Below are positions 1 to 9,670 of a stretch of 64,000 bases of DNA, piece by piece; position 1 is the stretch's first letter, and each line of letters opens with the position of its first letter. The position numbers were made by a program, and so were the translations under genes. The DNA comes from Syncephalastrum monosporum B8922. Taxonomy: Eukaryota > Mucoromycota > Mucoromycetes > Mucorales > Syncephalastraceae. The stretch spans positions 372,001 to 436,000 of the forward strand of contig JNEN01001206.1 in assembly GCA_000697355.1 (NCBI GenBank), given 5' to 3'. Under the pieces are notes generated by a model. That model was not told the DNA's origin. It saw nothing but the letters and a program-made list of their open reading frames with translations, and ran no database searches.

Positions 1-375
1 GCGCAGGGCAGCGAGCTCCTGCTTCTGCTCATCGAGGATCTTCAAGAGCTCGGCCTTGTTCTTGTTGCGCAGTTCTTGTGCCTTAACGGGAGCCTAAACA
101 ACAGCGACGGGTGGGTTGGTTTTACAGTTCTTTGTGCATTCGCCTTCTGCTTTGTAGGTGCAGTAGGCGACGGGGAAGTCATCGTCCAGCCATCCACATT
201 CATTCTTTTGCTGCAAAGGCTGAATCGTGTCGTTTTTCTTTTGTCGTTTGATCGAAATATTCGTATTGGAGGTAACGCATAGGATGATGGATCGATGCCG
301 TTCATGTTGAATGGAACGTGGATGGATGGATCGATGATAGATGGATGAATGGATGGATGGATATCTACTTACCAT
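1..375 (-). CDS. RPL35: 60S ribosomal protein L35 (uL29), 3' part cut off by window edge
   Basis: Structural protein of the large cytosolic ribosomal subunit, near the exit tunnel. Exons are complement(373..375, 1..93): the first coding exon is only the ATG, followed directly by a GTAAGT donor (371-372 on the + strand) and a 279-nt intron ending at 94. Exon 2 reads APVKAQELRNKNKAELLKIL and continues DEQKQELAALR to the edge, the typical uL29 N-terminus with the conserved ELR-K-KAELL block. The remaining two thirds lie outside the window. An intron immediately after the ATG is, as I recall, also found in budding-yeast RPL35 genes, which supports the model. The intron carries GGAT-type tetranucleotide repeats. 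Identity is confident; the start is inferred from the splice pattern. Confidence 0.9.
312..362. repeat. GGAT/GATG tetranucleotide repeat in the RPL35 intron
   Basis: A run of imperfect GGAT/GATG units sits just downstream (in transcription sense) of the RPL35 5' splice site. It is a simple sequence repeat inside the first intron; no function is implied. Confidence 0.7.
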
Positions 376-828
376 TTGGATGGACGGAAAAGAGGGTCGG
401 TTGTTGGACGGTGTCTGCACTGCATTTCACCCACTCGCTGCCACCCGCGAATTTGAATAGCGCAAATCATTCCAACACCAAATCCACTTATTTCACACCT
501 CTTATTGTCTAGAAATGAAGCCCTTTTTCATTTATTTTCCATGTCTATTGTGTTCTATGCACCTTTTATAGCTTTCTCTTTGTCCCAGAAATTGGGCCAT
601 CGCTCGTTTGTATCAAAGACTTCGACCCCACTCCGTCTAAAAAGCCTGGTACGCTGATCGCACGCAAAGCCATGCGTGGAACCTTACGCAACTGTATTTT
701 TGTGTAAGCGACGCACATAACAATGAACTGCTCGACGATACTATACGGAAATGTAATACATACTATAGGGGAGGGGGCGCACTGGGAATGGATTATGATA
801 CAAGGTAGAGGTGGGTGAATGCGATGCC
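376..828. other. Intergenic region upstream of RPL35 and downstream of the RhoGAP gene
   Basis: Holds the RPL35 promoter and the 3' flank of the minus-strand RhoGAP gene. No reading frame here resembles a conserved protein, and I see no RNA gene. Confidence 0.5.
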
Positions 829-2611
829 TTAGCGTGGTGGAGTGTGTGATACGCTTGGCAGATCATGCGTTGCTAAAGCAGTCGCTGCTGCCATTTGCTG
901 ATCCATGCCTCCGTCTTTCCACGTCACTGACAGGTTCTTTCCGTCCTTGGAGTTCTGGTCGATACCAATGTCGAGCCACGAATGCTTGCCTGTCGCTGCC
1001 GAGTTTGCACCCCATTTTAGATGCTCTTCCTCTTCCTCCTTCTGCTCATGCATCACAAGCGAAATAACAGGGTGCGTGGGCTGCTCCTCCTCTTTTTGCT
1101 CTTGTACCCTCCTATATTCCTCTGTAGCCCTACCCTCTTCTTCTCCTTCTTGGTTTGCAGTGAGCTGGGACGTTGATCGCTGATGTGACGGACATGCGGA
1201 AGCGCGCTTTTGCCCCGCGTCTACTTCACGCTGACGCCAACGGTCAAACACTTCACTCGTTGCCGCACTCTTGGGACGGAACACATCTGAGCACGGAGGC
1301 ACAGGCGTTGTCTCGCTTTTAAGGCTGATGGTACTGGTCTGGCTTGCTTCCCGATTACGCCAGTGCTGGAGCATCTCGCCATATCGAAAAGCGGGCTTTG
1401 GAAAATCAGAACTTGCACGCCGATCTGGGAAGGCTACTAGGAAAGCATGGCAGGGTCGAAACTCAACGGCCTTACTGAACCAGTCTTGGAAGGAAGATCC
1501 AGTTTTTGCACGCGGATTTGGGCGTGGGGAGGGTACCCAGCGTACGGTTTCGGGGGTAGCAGCTTCCCGGGCGAGGTTAAAGTCAACGGGGATGCGGATA
1601 TTCAGTGGAGGACAGTCAGCACTCGGGGACGATAATGACCCATCTTCTTGCTCCGCGGATAATTGGCTATGATGCACCGTGGGTACTAAATCGTCCAAGT
1701 TGAAGTCGTCTAGTGTAAGCGCGTCTGCTTTTGTGGTCGAGATAAGCTCTTCAAAAAGAGCGGTCCATCGTGCACTTTTGCGAAGCGCTTCGAGGCGGTC
1801 TTCTTCTACCAATTGCGCCGCCAATTGGGCATTCGGCGACTCCTTCCCCGTACAGCGCACTTGGCGCACAAAGAAGGAGCAGAGCGTGCGAATGGGGGCA
1901 AGGCCTGTCCGTCGGTTAGATGGTGTACTCGCAGCTGCGGCTGCAACCGCCTCGTCCGACGCAGAAAGACGGATACAGGTCGGGGCAAAAACGAGCGCGA
2001 GGTTGCCCGGCGTCATGTAGTTCACCGCAGAGCGGTCGCTCACAAGCCGCGCAGTCTGTAGAAGGGCGCGCAGGATATCACGGTGACTTTCAGGTAGAAT
2101 TTGGATGGCCTTGTCGATCGATTCATCTCGTTTCTCGCTATGGATGGCTTCTACAGGCTCATCAGAAAACAATGCTTACTACTTTATCTTATTTACCGTC
2201 ACAGGTGCGCAAAAACTCATCGTGACAAAACGTAGGTATCAACGGTACTTCAAGATGCTGCAAAAAGAGCTTGAGGAGACCCGCCACGGTGTGGATCGGC
2301 GTGTCGGTCAAATTCAACGAGGCCGGTGAGCCACACCATTGGTACATGAGCTGGTGGATTGTAGCTGTTGAGCCCGACCGCCGAAAAATACCTTCGGCTG
2401 TCAGCCCTCGGGCCAGGATTTCACGCAAGCATTGGGCCACGAGGGCGGGTATGTGCAGACCAGACTGAGTGGTATACGGATACTTGTTTAACACGTGTGT
2501 AAGCGATATTTGGAGGCTCTCCTTGGCCCCAAGAAACGCAGTTGATACTTGTTTGCCCCTGCTGCCAAATATCTTTTGTGTGTGCTTGTTACGGTAGGTA
2601 TGGATTGCCAT
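829..2611 (-). CDS. RhoGAP-domain protein
   Basis: GTPase-activating protein for a Rho/Cdc42-type small GTPase. Exons complement(2197..2611, 829..2150); the 46-nt intron 2151..2196 splits the domain and restores frame at RTCD/EAIHSEK. The RhoGAP fold is clear: the arginine-finger segment GIFRRSGS, then the TVAGLLKLFLQHLEVPLIP helix and the YMTPGNLALVFAPT signature. About 578 aa; the C-terminal two thirds is low-complexity and charged, with Glu-rich runs, and lacks another recognisable domain. The ATG at 2611 is the first in frame, but a CTTGCAG just upstream looks like a 3' splice site, so a 5' exon may be missing. For example, an ATG near 2690 could join through a very short intron. The partner GTPase cannot be told. 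Confidence 0.8.
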
Positions 2612-2945
2612 CCTGCAAGGTGTGAACAACACGATGAGGGAGAAGAACAATGGAAAAGAAAAAAGGTTGATCCTGTAAGGATTTCATTGTTTGAAAGGAT
2701 TCGGAAAATTTAAGTCTTGGTGCGTATAGCATCTGATGGCAGTTGCTGGCCAAATCATGTCCAGATTACATCTACATATCTATTTTTGTGCTTTACATAT
2801 ATACAGCAAAAGAAAAAGAAAGGATGTGTATAGGATAGTATTTTAACAATATATAAGAGTATATTTTTTACTACTTTTTCAAATCTGTATTGTATATATA
2901 TCGATGCATATGCGTGTATTAGAAATTGGAATATGTGAGAAATGC
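2612..2945. other. AT-rich gap between the RhoGAP gene and IWR1
   Basis: Promoter of the RhoGAP gene (possibly with a 5' exon) plus the IWR1 3' flank. Strongly AT-rich, with repeated TATA-like strings around 2795-2900 that are not obviously a promoter. No supported gene. Confidence 0.4.
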
Positions 2946-3674
2946 TCAAACGTAGTAATCTTCATCATCGTCGCTGGATAGTATGTAGTCATTTTCTAGA
3001 ACGAATGGAAGAGTATAAGTATTAGAGAATTCATGTGAAGGAATAACTCACGGTCTTCAAAGTCGAGGTCGCTTTCCGTGTCTGGGTAATCGTTTTGATA
3101 GTAATCCTCAGCTAAATTTACCAGGTGAGTCTGTGTCAAATTGCGAATAGAACATCCTACCATTTGAATCTTCATCTTCATTATCACCCAGCTCACTGTC
3201 TTCGTCATTGTTATTCATATAGTCCGCGTCGTCATACCAGACCCTGTCATCAATGTGAGTAAGAAGATGGGCCAAGACGTCTCGACCTACAAAGAAGCGA
3301 TGTTGCTGGAATGGACAGAAACGTTGGCGCTCGAGTCATCGCGATAGTAGACATCGTATACATATTCGTCGTCCTCCATTGGTGTCTTCTCATTGACTAG
3401 ATGCGGGTGTGAGACGCGGTATCGAGGGTATCGAGCTCAGGACGACTTACGTGTCAGGTATTCTTTCACCATGGGAATGAAGTTGCACATGATATCATCC
3501 GGATCATCGCATTCATCGCCGGGGAAGAGCCTGAAATGAGATGAGTTTCGTGTTGCCGAGTTGGCTGGTACTTACTTTGGTTGTTTGAAGTCCTCCTCGC
3601 GCACGGCCTCGTACATGTCCAGGAGCTGATTGATCTCCTGCTCAGACGTCTTTTCGCCCGCATTCCTATCGATG

Positions 3675-3705
<31 letters not shown>

Positions 3706-4524
3706 TTTCGCATGAGATTTTTCAGTGCTCTGCAGATTTCAGGTAAGCATACCTTCCATCCTCCGTTCTGTTCCGGTTTTGTGCAATGACACGGTAGCGC
3801 GCTTGCTTCGCGTTCCGCTAAAGGGCAGATATCAGTGGTATTTTGAAAATGATAATAGGGCGTACCTGATGCTGCTCTGCAAGACGGTCCTTTCGCTCTT
3901 CAGACGTCTCTGGGGTATGAGGACGCACGTTAATTTGGGATCTTCGTGAAAGACGCTCCTGCAGAAATAGATAAAAAAAACACCAATAAATACAATGTGC
4001 CAAAAATAGAAGTCGGGATAGAATCCAATAAAAGGATATGTCTCCTTGCCTTGAGCTTTTGTACATCGGCCACATTGGTGAAACTCTTCTCGTCTACAGT
4101 CTCGACCAGGCGAAAGATCGTTGGTAGTGCTACAGCATTCACTGATCGAAAAACAAACACTGGTCAATTACTCGTATTCGATAGAGAGCCGCAGTCCGTT
4201 ACCGGATAATGACGAATCCGAGGCAGCCAAGGGATCGTGCTTGCGTGATCGCTTTTCGTTAGGATGACCGGCCTCGGACAGTCCTTCCTGGAACACTGAA
4301 CATGAGAGAAAAACAAAAGAGTATAGATAAGAAAGAGGTGACAACAAAAGAAAGACGATCTAAATTAAAGCAAGCAACGAGATCGACGTACACAAAGCCT
4401 CGAGTGGTTCCTCATTGCGCTTTCGCTTGATTCGTACAAAGTTCATTTGCTGTGGCATGTCGTGCTGCTCAGCTTTTTTATTCTCGCTTGGGCGCGATTC
4501 ACTTGTCAAAGGTGGGGTATCCAT
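2946..4524 (-). CDS. IWR1: Iwr1-type RNA polymerase II nuclear import adaptor
   Basis: Iwr1 binds assembled RNA polymerase II in the cytoplasm and directs its nuclear import. Eleven exons: complement(4392..4524, 4203..4295, 4050..4141, 3866..3958, 3753..3817, 3576..3665, 3451..3530, 3291..3396, 3161..3243, 3052..3111, 2946..2995), 314 aa. The N-terminus has the family motif FVRIKRKRNEEPLEAL. The C-terminal Iwr1 block contains DEYVYDVYYRD, a W-Y-DD patch, then EDYYQNDYPDTESD and a very acidic tail ending DDDEDYYV. All junctions keep frame. The intron 3959..4049 has a GC donor (AAG then GCAAGG). The intron 3666..3752 carries an (AC)n run. The basic RIKRKR segment fits an importin-binding NLS. 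Identity is strong; exact small-exon borders are hand-derived. Confidence 0.9.
3675..3704. repeat. (AC)n dinucleotide microsatellite in an IWR1 intron
   Basis: Twelve uninterrupted AC units (3681-3704) preceded by near-matching bases, inside the 87-nt intron 3666..3752. The tract lies near its 3' half in transcription sense and replaces a normal pyrimidine tract with TG repeats. Confidence 0.9.
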
Positions 4525-4702
4525 CGAACGTTTTATTTTCACAAAAGAAAGCGAAAGAACGACGGACGTACAATTGAACAACACCGCAAATAAAAAGGAA
4601 AGCAGAGGCAGCGATAACAATTACACGATCTATTTGTTGATAGATTTTGCCTATCCTTTTTGCTCCATTCCACCCTGCAAACAGGCCTCTTCTCTGCGGT
4701 AC

Positions 4703-5133
4703 CTATGCTTCGCTCTCTTGGAGAATCATGCCATCTTTGTGGGCTATTATGGCATGTCTCAGATCAGCGAGACCACGCTTGCATACGTGAACCACTTCAT
4801 CCTGGACAAACGCATCCATTCTTACGTGTGACACCTCACTAGAAGCGACATCGCGGTAAAGTATGGCTGGAAGGCAGATGTAGGCTTTTTCGGCTGGGTA
4901 CACAAAACAGAGCTGGAGGGTGGTATGAGCTGCTGTTTTTGTTGGACCATGTTGGAAGGTAGCATCAGCATCTTCGGTTGTGATAATAACCAGAGGCGCC
5001 ATGGGTACGTCACGCATATGATACTCACACCGTAAGGACGCTCCCATCGTGTGCAAAAAGCCCAACGACGTGTTATCTGAGGGCTGCTACCGTATGAAGT
5101 CTTGTAGTGGGCGCTTTCGTTCTTGAGAGTCAT
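4703..5133 (-). CDS. Unrecognised protein, gene model uncertain
   Basis: I do not recognise this gene. A minus-strand frame, open from about 5088 down to the TAG at 4703, reads like real protein: DNTSLGFLHTMGAS, then PLVIITTEDADATFQHG, LQLCFVYPAEKAYICLPAIL and DAFVQDEVVHVCKRGL, ending ILQESEA. It is moderately hydrophobic and has no signal peptide or obvious domain. In-frame ATGs lie near 5047 and 4999. A second frame upstream, with an ATG at 5133 (MTLKNESAHYKTSY), also looks coding and could join it by splicing. Good GTGAGT and GTAAGA donors occur around 5030 and 4825, so several introns are possible. It is divergent from the SCP2 gene, so it has a promoter position. Treat the borders as provisional. 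Confidence 0.4.
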
Positions 5134-5470
5134 GTTGCTGTTCAATCTCTTCGCTGTGGTGCAATCATCCGAAAGATGCGAGGATTCTGGCGTTTGAAGC
5201 TTTGTCTGGAAGAAAGTCTCCGTAATAGCCCTGGGTTGGTATTACATAATATCTCAAACGTAGTAAAGAAGCAACAGAGTACTAATAAGAGTACTCAATA
5301 CTGTAAGTGTTGTGTACGCGTGCAGCAGATATAGACAAATAGAGTAAAGCAAACAGAGGGGTGAGGTCTTCACATGCACTTTTCCCAGACTGTCCCGCAT
5401 AAAGTATTGCCCAACCACTTTAGCCCCCATTTTTCCGTTCTTTTTCCAACCACACCCTGCTCTTTTCCTT

Positions 5471-6324
5471 ATGCCTTCTTTGATCACCCCTAATCAACGC
5501 CGTCGTCCGCTTGTGACTGATTTGCTTCTGCCTGAACTCGACCGGCAGCTCGGACAGGACCCCTCGCTTTGGCCCAATATAAAGGGCTTATTCGTCATTC
5601 AGGTCATGAAACGCCGCACACCAGCCAAAAAATGGTACGGTATAGATGTTATATCGATGGAGGGATACGCATGTCGATACTAAGCTTCTCCTCTTCTTTT
5701 ATTTCTACCTTTTCTAATATTGCAAAGGTATCTCCTTTTCCAAGGTAAGCATATAAGCAAAAGAGGTCTGCAATGCAGTTCCTCCGACTCGGCATGGATT
5801 TTCGCATGCACGCCAGACGCGCGCTCGTTTCGCGACGAAATAAGAACCTCACCCAACCAATCCATCTTGTCTAACAGGCAGTAGTATTGCTCCTGTCATC
5901 ACCACCAACGAGCAAACTGCTCGTAAAGAAGCCAGAGGAAAAGTCCAGAGAGTCAAAATCCAAGTTGAAGACAGTGATGCTTTGAACTTCATCACGGGTG
6001 GGTATGTGCTTGTGAGCGATATATATGTCTTCCGTCCTGATAGATGTAAAATCGTACACATACACTGATCATGACTATCATTACACAGATTAACAGGCAT
6101 CAAAGCCTACACAGCTCGCCGTATCCGGGTGCGTGGCAACCTTGAGTTGGCCCAAAGCCTCGAGCAAGTGTTTGTCAAGACAGGCGGAAGAGAGGTATAT
6201 GCAGCAGTTTACCCGGTACATTATATATTTCTAACGTACATCCCATTTTTATGTACAGCGTGCTATTGATTTCATACAGCAGAATGAGCAGCTTATGAAC
6301 GCGTCGAACCGTTCGTCTCTCTAG
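5471..6324 (+). CDS. SCP2 sterol-carrier-like domain protein
   Basis: Small lipid-binding-fold protein of the SCP2 family, which binds sterols or acyl lipids; the ligand here is unknown. Exons 5471..5634, 5728..5744, 5878..6001, 6089..6194, 6259..6324, 158 aa. The domain core GLFVIQVMKRRTPAKKWYLLF followed by QG is the characteristic SCP2 strand pair. Its Trp-Tyr codons are split by the first intron, and the 17-nt second exon supplies YLLFQ. The C-terminal half (ITGGLTGIKAYTARRIRVRG, then LELAQSLEQVF) matches the SCP2 pattern in which the ligand-filled domain ends in a helix. There is no PTS1 tripeptide (it ends NRSSL) and no signal peptide, so a peroxisomal location is not indicated, although SL-type ends are near-PTS1. 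Borders are well supported by frame. Confidence 0.78.
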
Positions 6325-6490
6325 ATAGGATGACAATGACGCTGAGGCACTAGTCGCGTGATACGAAATGTAGCGGCGGAATAATTTTGCCGTTTAGCAT
6401 AAACCAAAATCAGTTTCCAGTGTTTTCTACTCTTCTTGTTCTTCTCTGTTGCCAAGCAAAGCATATACTTTTTTGCCAAGCTTTCACGGC

Positions 6491-8040
6491 ATGTCCTTCC
6501 AAATCAACTCCCCCTTGCCCTCGAGCCTTGCTTGTAAGATAAACCCATTGGCGCGTCATTCATTGGCTCATTGGCTTCATTGTATGAATAATATGCAGCT
6601 GAATGCAAAAAGGCTGCACGCATTCTGAATGGCTTCATAGGTGAGCTACCTATAGTCCACGGATATGTCTGTAGAGCGAAGCTGACGATATCCAAGATCC
6701 CGGACAGGGTATCGATAAGATCATTCCGCCCGGTATTCTGCAGCACGCCAAGGGCCTTGCCGTCTTCACCGTCCTCAAGGCAGGCTTTCTTTTCTCGGGA
6801 CGAGCAGGCTCGGGTCTGGTGATCGCTCGGTAAGGAGATTATCCTTGAAACTCTACGCAACCTAAAGCGTATCTTCTTTTCTTTCTCATACCTAGTCTTC
6901 CTGATGGATGTAAGCTATTCTACTAGCAATGGGAATCGGCCACTGATGATTTATTCCGTATGCAGCCTGGTCAGCACCTGCGGCCATCATGACGGGCGGC
7001 ATGGGCTTCGGAGGTCAAGTGGGTACGTATAGCGCGGATCGCCGTATCACTCCGCGAATATAACTGAGATTGCTTTATAGGCGCCGAGCTGACGGACTTT
7101 GTCATGGTGCTCAACACGACCGCGGCTGTCAAGACATTTATGCATCACGGCAGCATCACCCTCGGTGGCAACGTTTCGGTGGCGGCTGGCCCGATTGGCC
7201 GGAACGCCGAAGCTTCCGGTACGGCTTCCTATAAAAACGTTGCGGCTGTCTACTCCTATAGCCGCACCCGCGGTCTGTTTGCCGGTGTATCGCTCGAAGG
7301 CTCGGTCATCCTAGAGCGATTTGACGCCAACGCAAAGATGTATGGCCGCAAGGTCGCTGTCCGCGAGCTTCTGAACGGTTCGATGCCACCTCCGCCCCAG
7401 GCCGACGCCCTTTACCGTGCCCTCGATCTGCGGTTCTACGGTAATGGTATGTACAACGACCCGAGCCTGGCAGGTTCGGCTGGAAGATTCTCATTCATGA
7501 ACAATGATCGGGGCGTGGGACGCCAAAACACGGGCATGTACAACACGGAACCGGTCTATGGTGGCTCGGGTGTAGGAGAACATACAACCGGTTCGCTAAA
7601 CCGGGCAGCGCTACACAGCACGGGCGGGTACGGAGGCGGGTACGGTGGAGGCTACGGCACTGGACGCAGCAGAGGCTATAGCGACTCACCCACCTACAAC
7701 ACGCCGTCCTATTCGACCGCAAGTCCTGTCACGCCCCCGCCAGAACGTAGCTCGGAAACACGCGCCCGCGCACTCTTTAACTTCTCTGGCGAACAAGATG
7801 GCGACTTGCCTTTCCGGAAGGGGGATATTATCAGTGTGATCAAGAAAACCGAGACACAGCATGATTGGTAGGATGATTTGAGACGTTTATTTCTAGTTCT
7901 CATGATAAAAACATCTCTAGGTGGACCGGGAAGAAAGATGGCCGAACGGGAATTGTAAGTAGGAAAGCGTTACTCTTGGTTCATGGCACTCACTCAGTCA
8001 CTTTTTTCAGTTCCCTGCAAACTTCGTCGAAATTCTGTAA
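6491..8040 (+). CDS. Ysc84/SH3YL1-type SH3 protein (actin and lipid binding)
   Basis: Cortical-actin/endocytic protein of the Ysc84-Lsb3-SH3YL1 family: an N-terminal SYLF domain binds actin and phosphoinositides and a C-terminal SH3 binds proline motifs. Exons 6491..6533, 6599..6640, 6697..6829, 6896..6909, 6966..7022, 7081..7867, 7921..7954, 8011..8040, 379 aa. The start NSPLPSSLASECKKAARIL is typical of the family. The SYLF core includes LKAGFLFSGRAGSGLVIARL, MTGGMGFGGQVGAELTDFV and GPIGRNAEA. A Gly/Tyr-rich linker (about 210-300) precedes the SH3, which begins RARALFNFSGEQDGDLPF and ends GIFPANFVEIL. Exon 4 is only 14 nt (RLPDG) and is required for frame. It probably works with the Sla2-type and RhoGAP proteins of the window in cortical actin patches, by family knowledge only. 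Confidence 0.9.
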
Positions 8041-9670
8041 GAATAGCTCCCTTGGGTGTGTGATCTATGTTGTGATCTAGACATGAATACGAATATATTA
8101 TGTATACGTGTGGACTTATATATAAGTTCAAAATTTAATTTAATGTTTGATTCTCATGACCGATGTTTGTTGTAAAGCTTATGTCAGGCTCCTAGGTTCG
8201 AAGGACCCCGGGGGAGGGGTCATTCACATGGTCAAGCGCATGTCCAGGCATTGCCTGCAAGTATTATACTCGGTCATTTAAAATGTATCTTCTGTGCTAT
8301 GGTGAATCAGAATAAAAGTAAACAAAAAAATCTCTGCAGGACGTACGACAGCTGGTCTTTTACGCATATTAGATAATGTTCCCTATCTGTCATGCCGTGC
8401 TCAGCAATATCTCCCAGCTAGCTTTATAAGTAGATATGGACAGTGATGCCACTGTAATACCGTTACCCATGCCCTGTCAGTCATACATACCCGCCCATGA
8501 GAGCATAGCTGTGACATTGGCTGAGGTCTCCGAACGAAAATGGAAGTAGCATACTCGCCAAGTATCGCCAGTCGAAGGACCAGGTAGTATAGCAAGGATC
8601 GACAGCGCGCTAAATACAGGATAATGATTCCACGTTTCTTCCAATTTTGTGACCATTCAACTCATATCAAGAGCCTAGCGAGGATTTGAATATAGCGCGA
8701 AGTGGTGGCAATATACGGTGCCCGGAGATGCAATGTAACGTAGCCTTTTTATAATTGAAAATGTGATGTGCGTATTTTAGGCGCCTCCAGGCCTGCACGG
8801 CACGGATGAAATGGTGCAACGTGAGGCCACGTCGATCTTGATTACCTTTTAAGGATTGGGCCTACATCATATCTTGCCTTTTTGTTTGTGAGACAATGAA
8901 CATCTCACTTGATGATGGGAGGAGACCTTGCAAGGTATTCAGAAGCATATACTATCGAAAACAAAATCTGCTTCACTAGAAAAGGAAATAAGAGGATGTA
9001 GCTATAGCAATTTAATTCAAAAGGAAGCCAATGGATACTATACAATGAATCTTGGCCGCGTGTAAAATTAAAAAAGGATGGAACCGCGTACAGTATATCT
9101 GAAGCAACCGCGCTGGTTCGCGCGGCGACCGGAGCAGCTGGCTGACCAAGAAATAAAAAAAAGTCGCTGGTTTTTCTGGCAACTTCACATGGTGAACACT
9201 TGTCAAATCCGACACTTCTCTTTCTCTCTCGCTTGTTCATTCCATCCAGTATAGAGCACATTGCCAGCTGTTGGTTTTGTTGTATATAATGAAAGCTGAA
9301 TTGGGGGTTGGATAACCCTATTCTGAGAAATTCGGGAGGTTTGGGGAAATGAAAGACGCCTGCTGCCAATGGGACAGAAGCGCGAGCAGATGGTTGCACA
9401 AACAATAAATGAAAAAAACAAGTAGCGCGCGTGGCACCTGCTGTGGCAGAAAATACTAGCAGGTGATGTCCTGATTACTGCTACTGTTGCCCTGACAAAA
9501 TAAAAAAAAATAAAACCTTCAAGAGACTAACCATCCACACTTTTGCAAGCCCCACCTTTTTACTTTTTACTTTATTATTCTTCTCTCTTTCATCTCTCTC
9601 TCTCTCCCTCCCTCCCTCCTCTCGTTAACCTTCCCACCTTCCTTTTATCTTCTATCCTTCTTATTCTCTC
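8041..9670. other. 1.6-kb intergenic region
   Basis: Contains the 3' flank of the SH3 gene and the promoter/5' leader of the PX-PH-RhoGAP gene. The last 130 bases are a strongly pyrimidine-rich stretch with TC and CTCC repeats (9583-9625), typical of fungal leaders. Reading frames present (for example minus strand 8905-9405) show no domain, start context or family resemblance. I see no tRNA or other RNA gene. Confidence 0.5.

Noticed and set aside
8190..8225. GTTCGAA string resembling a tRNA T-loop near 8195
   Set aside because: Flanking bases do not form the five-pair stem and no A box is upstream.
8905..9405. 166-codon minus-strand frame in the intergenic region before the Bem3-like gene
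   Set aside because: No domain, poor start context, and composition typical of translated AT-rich DNA.
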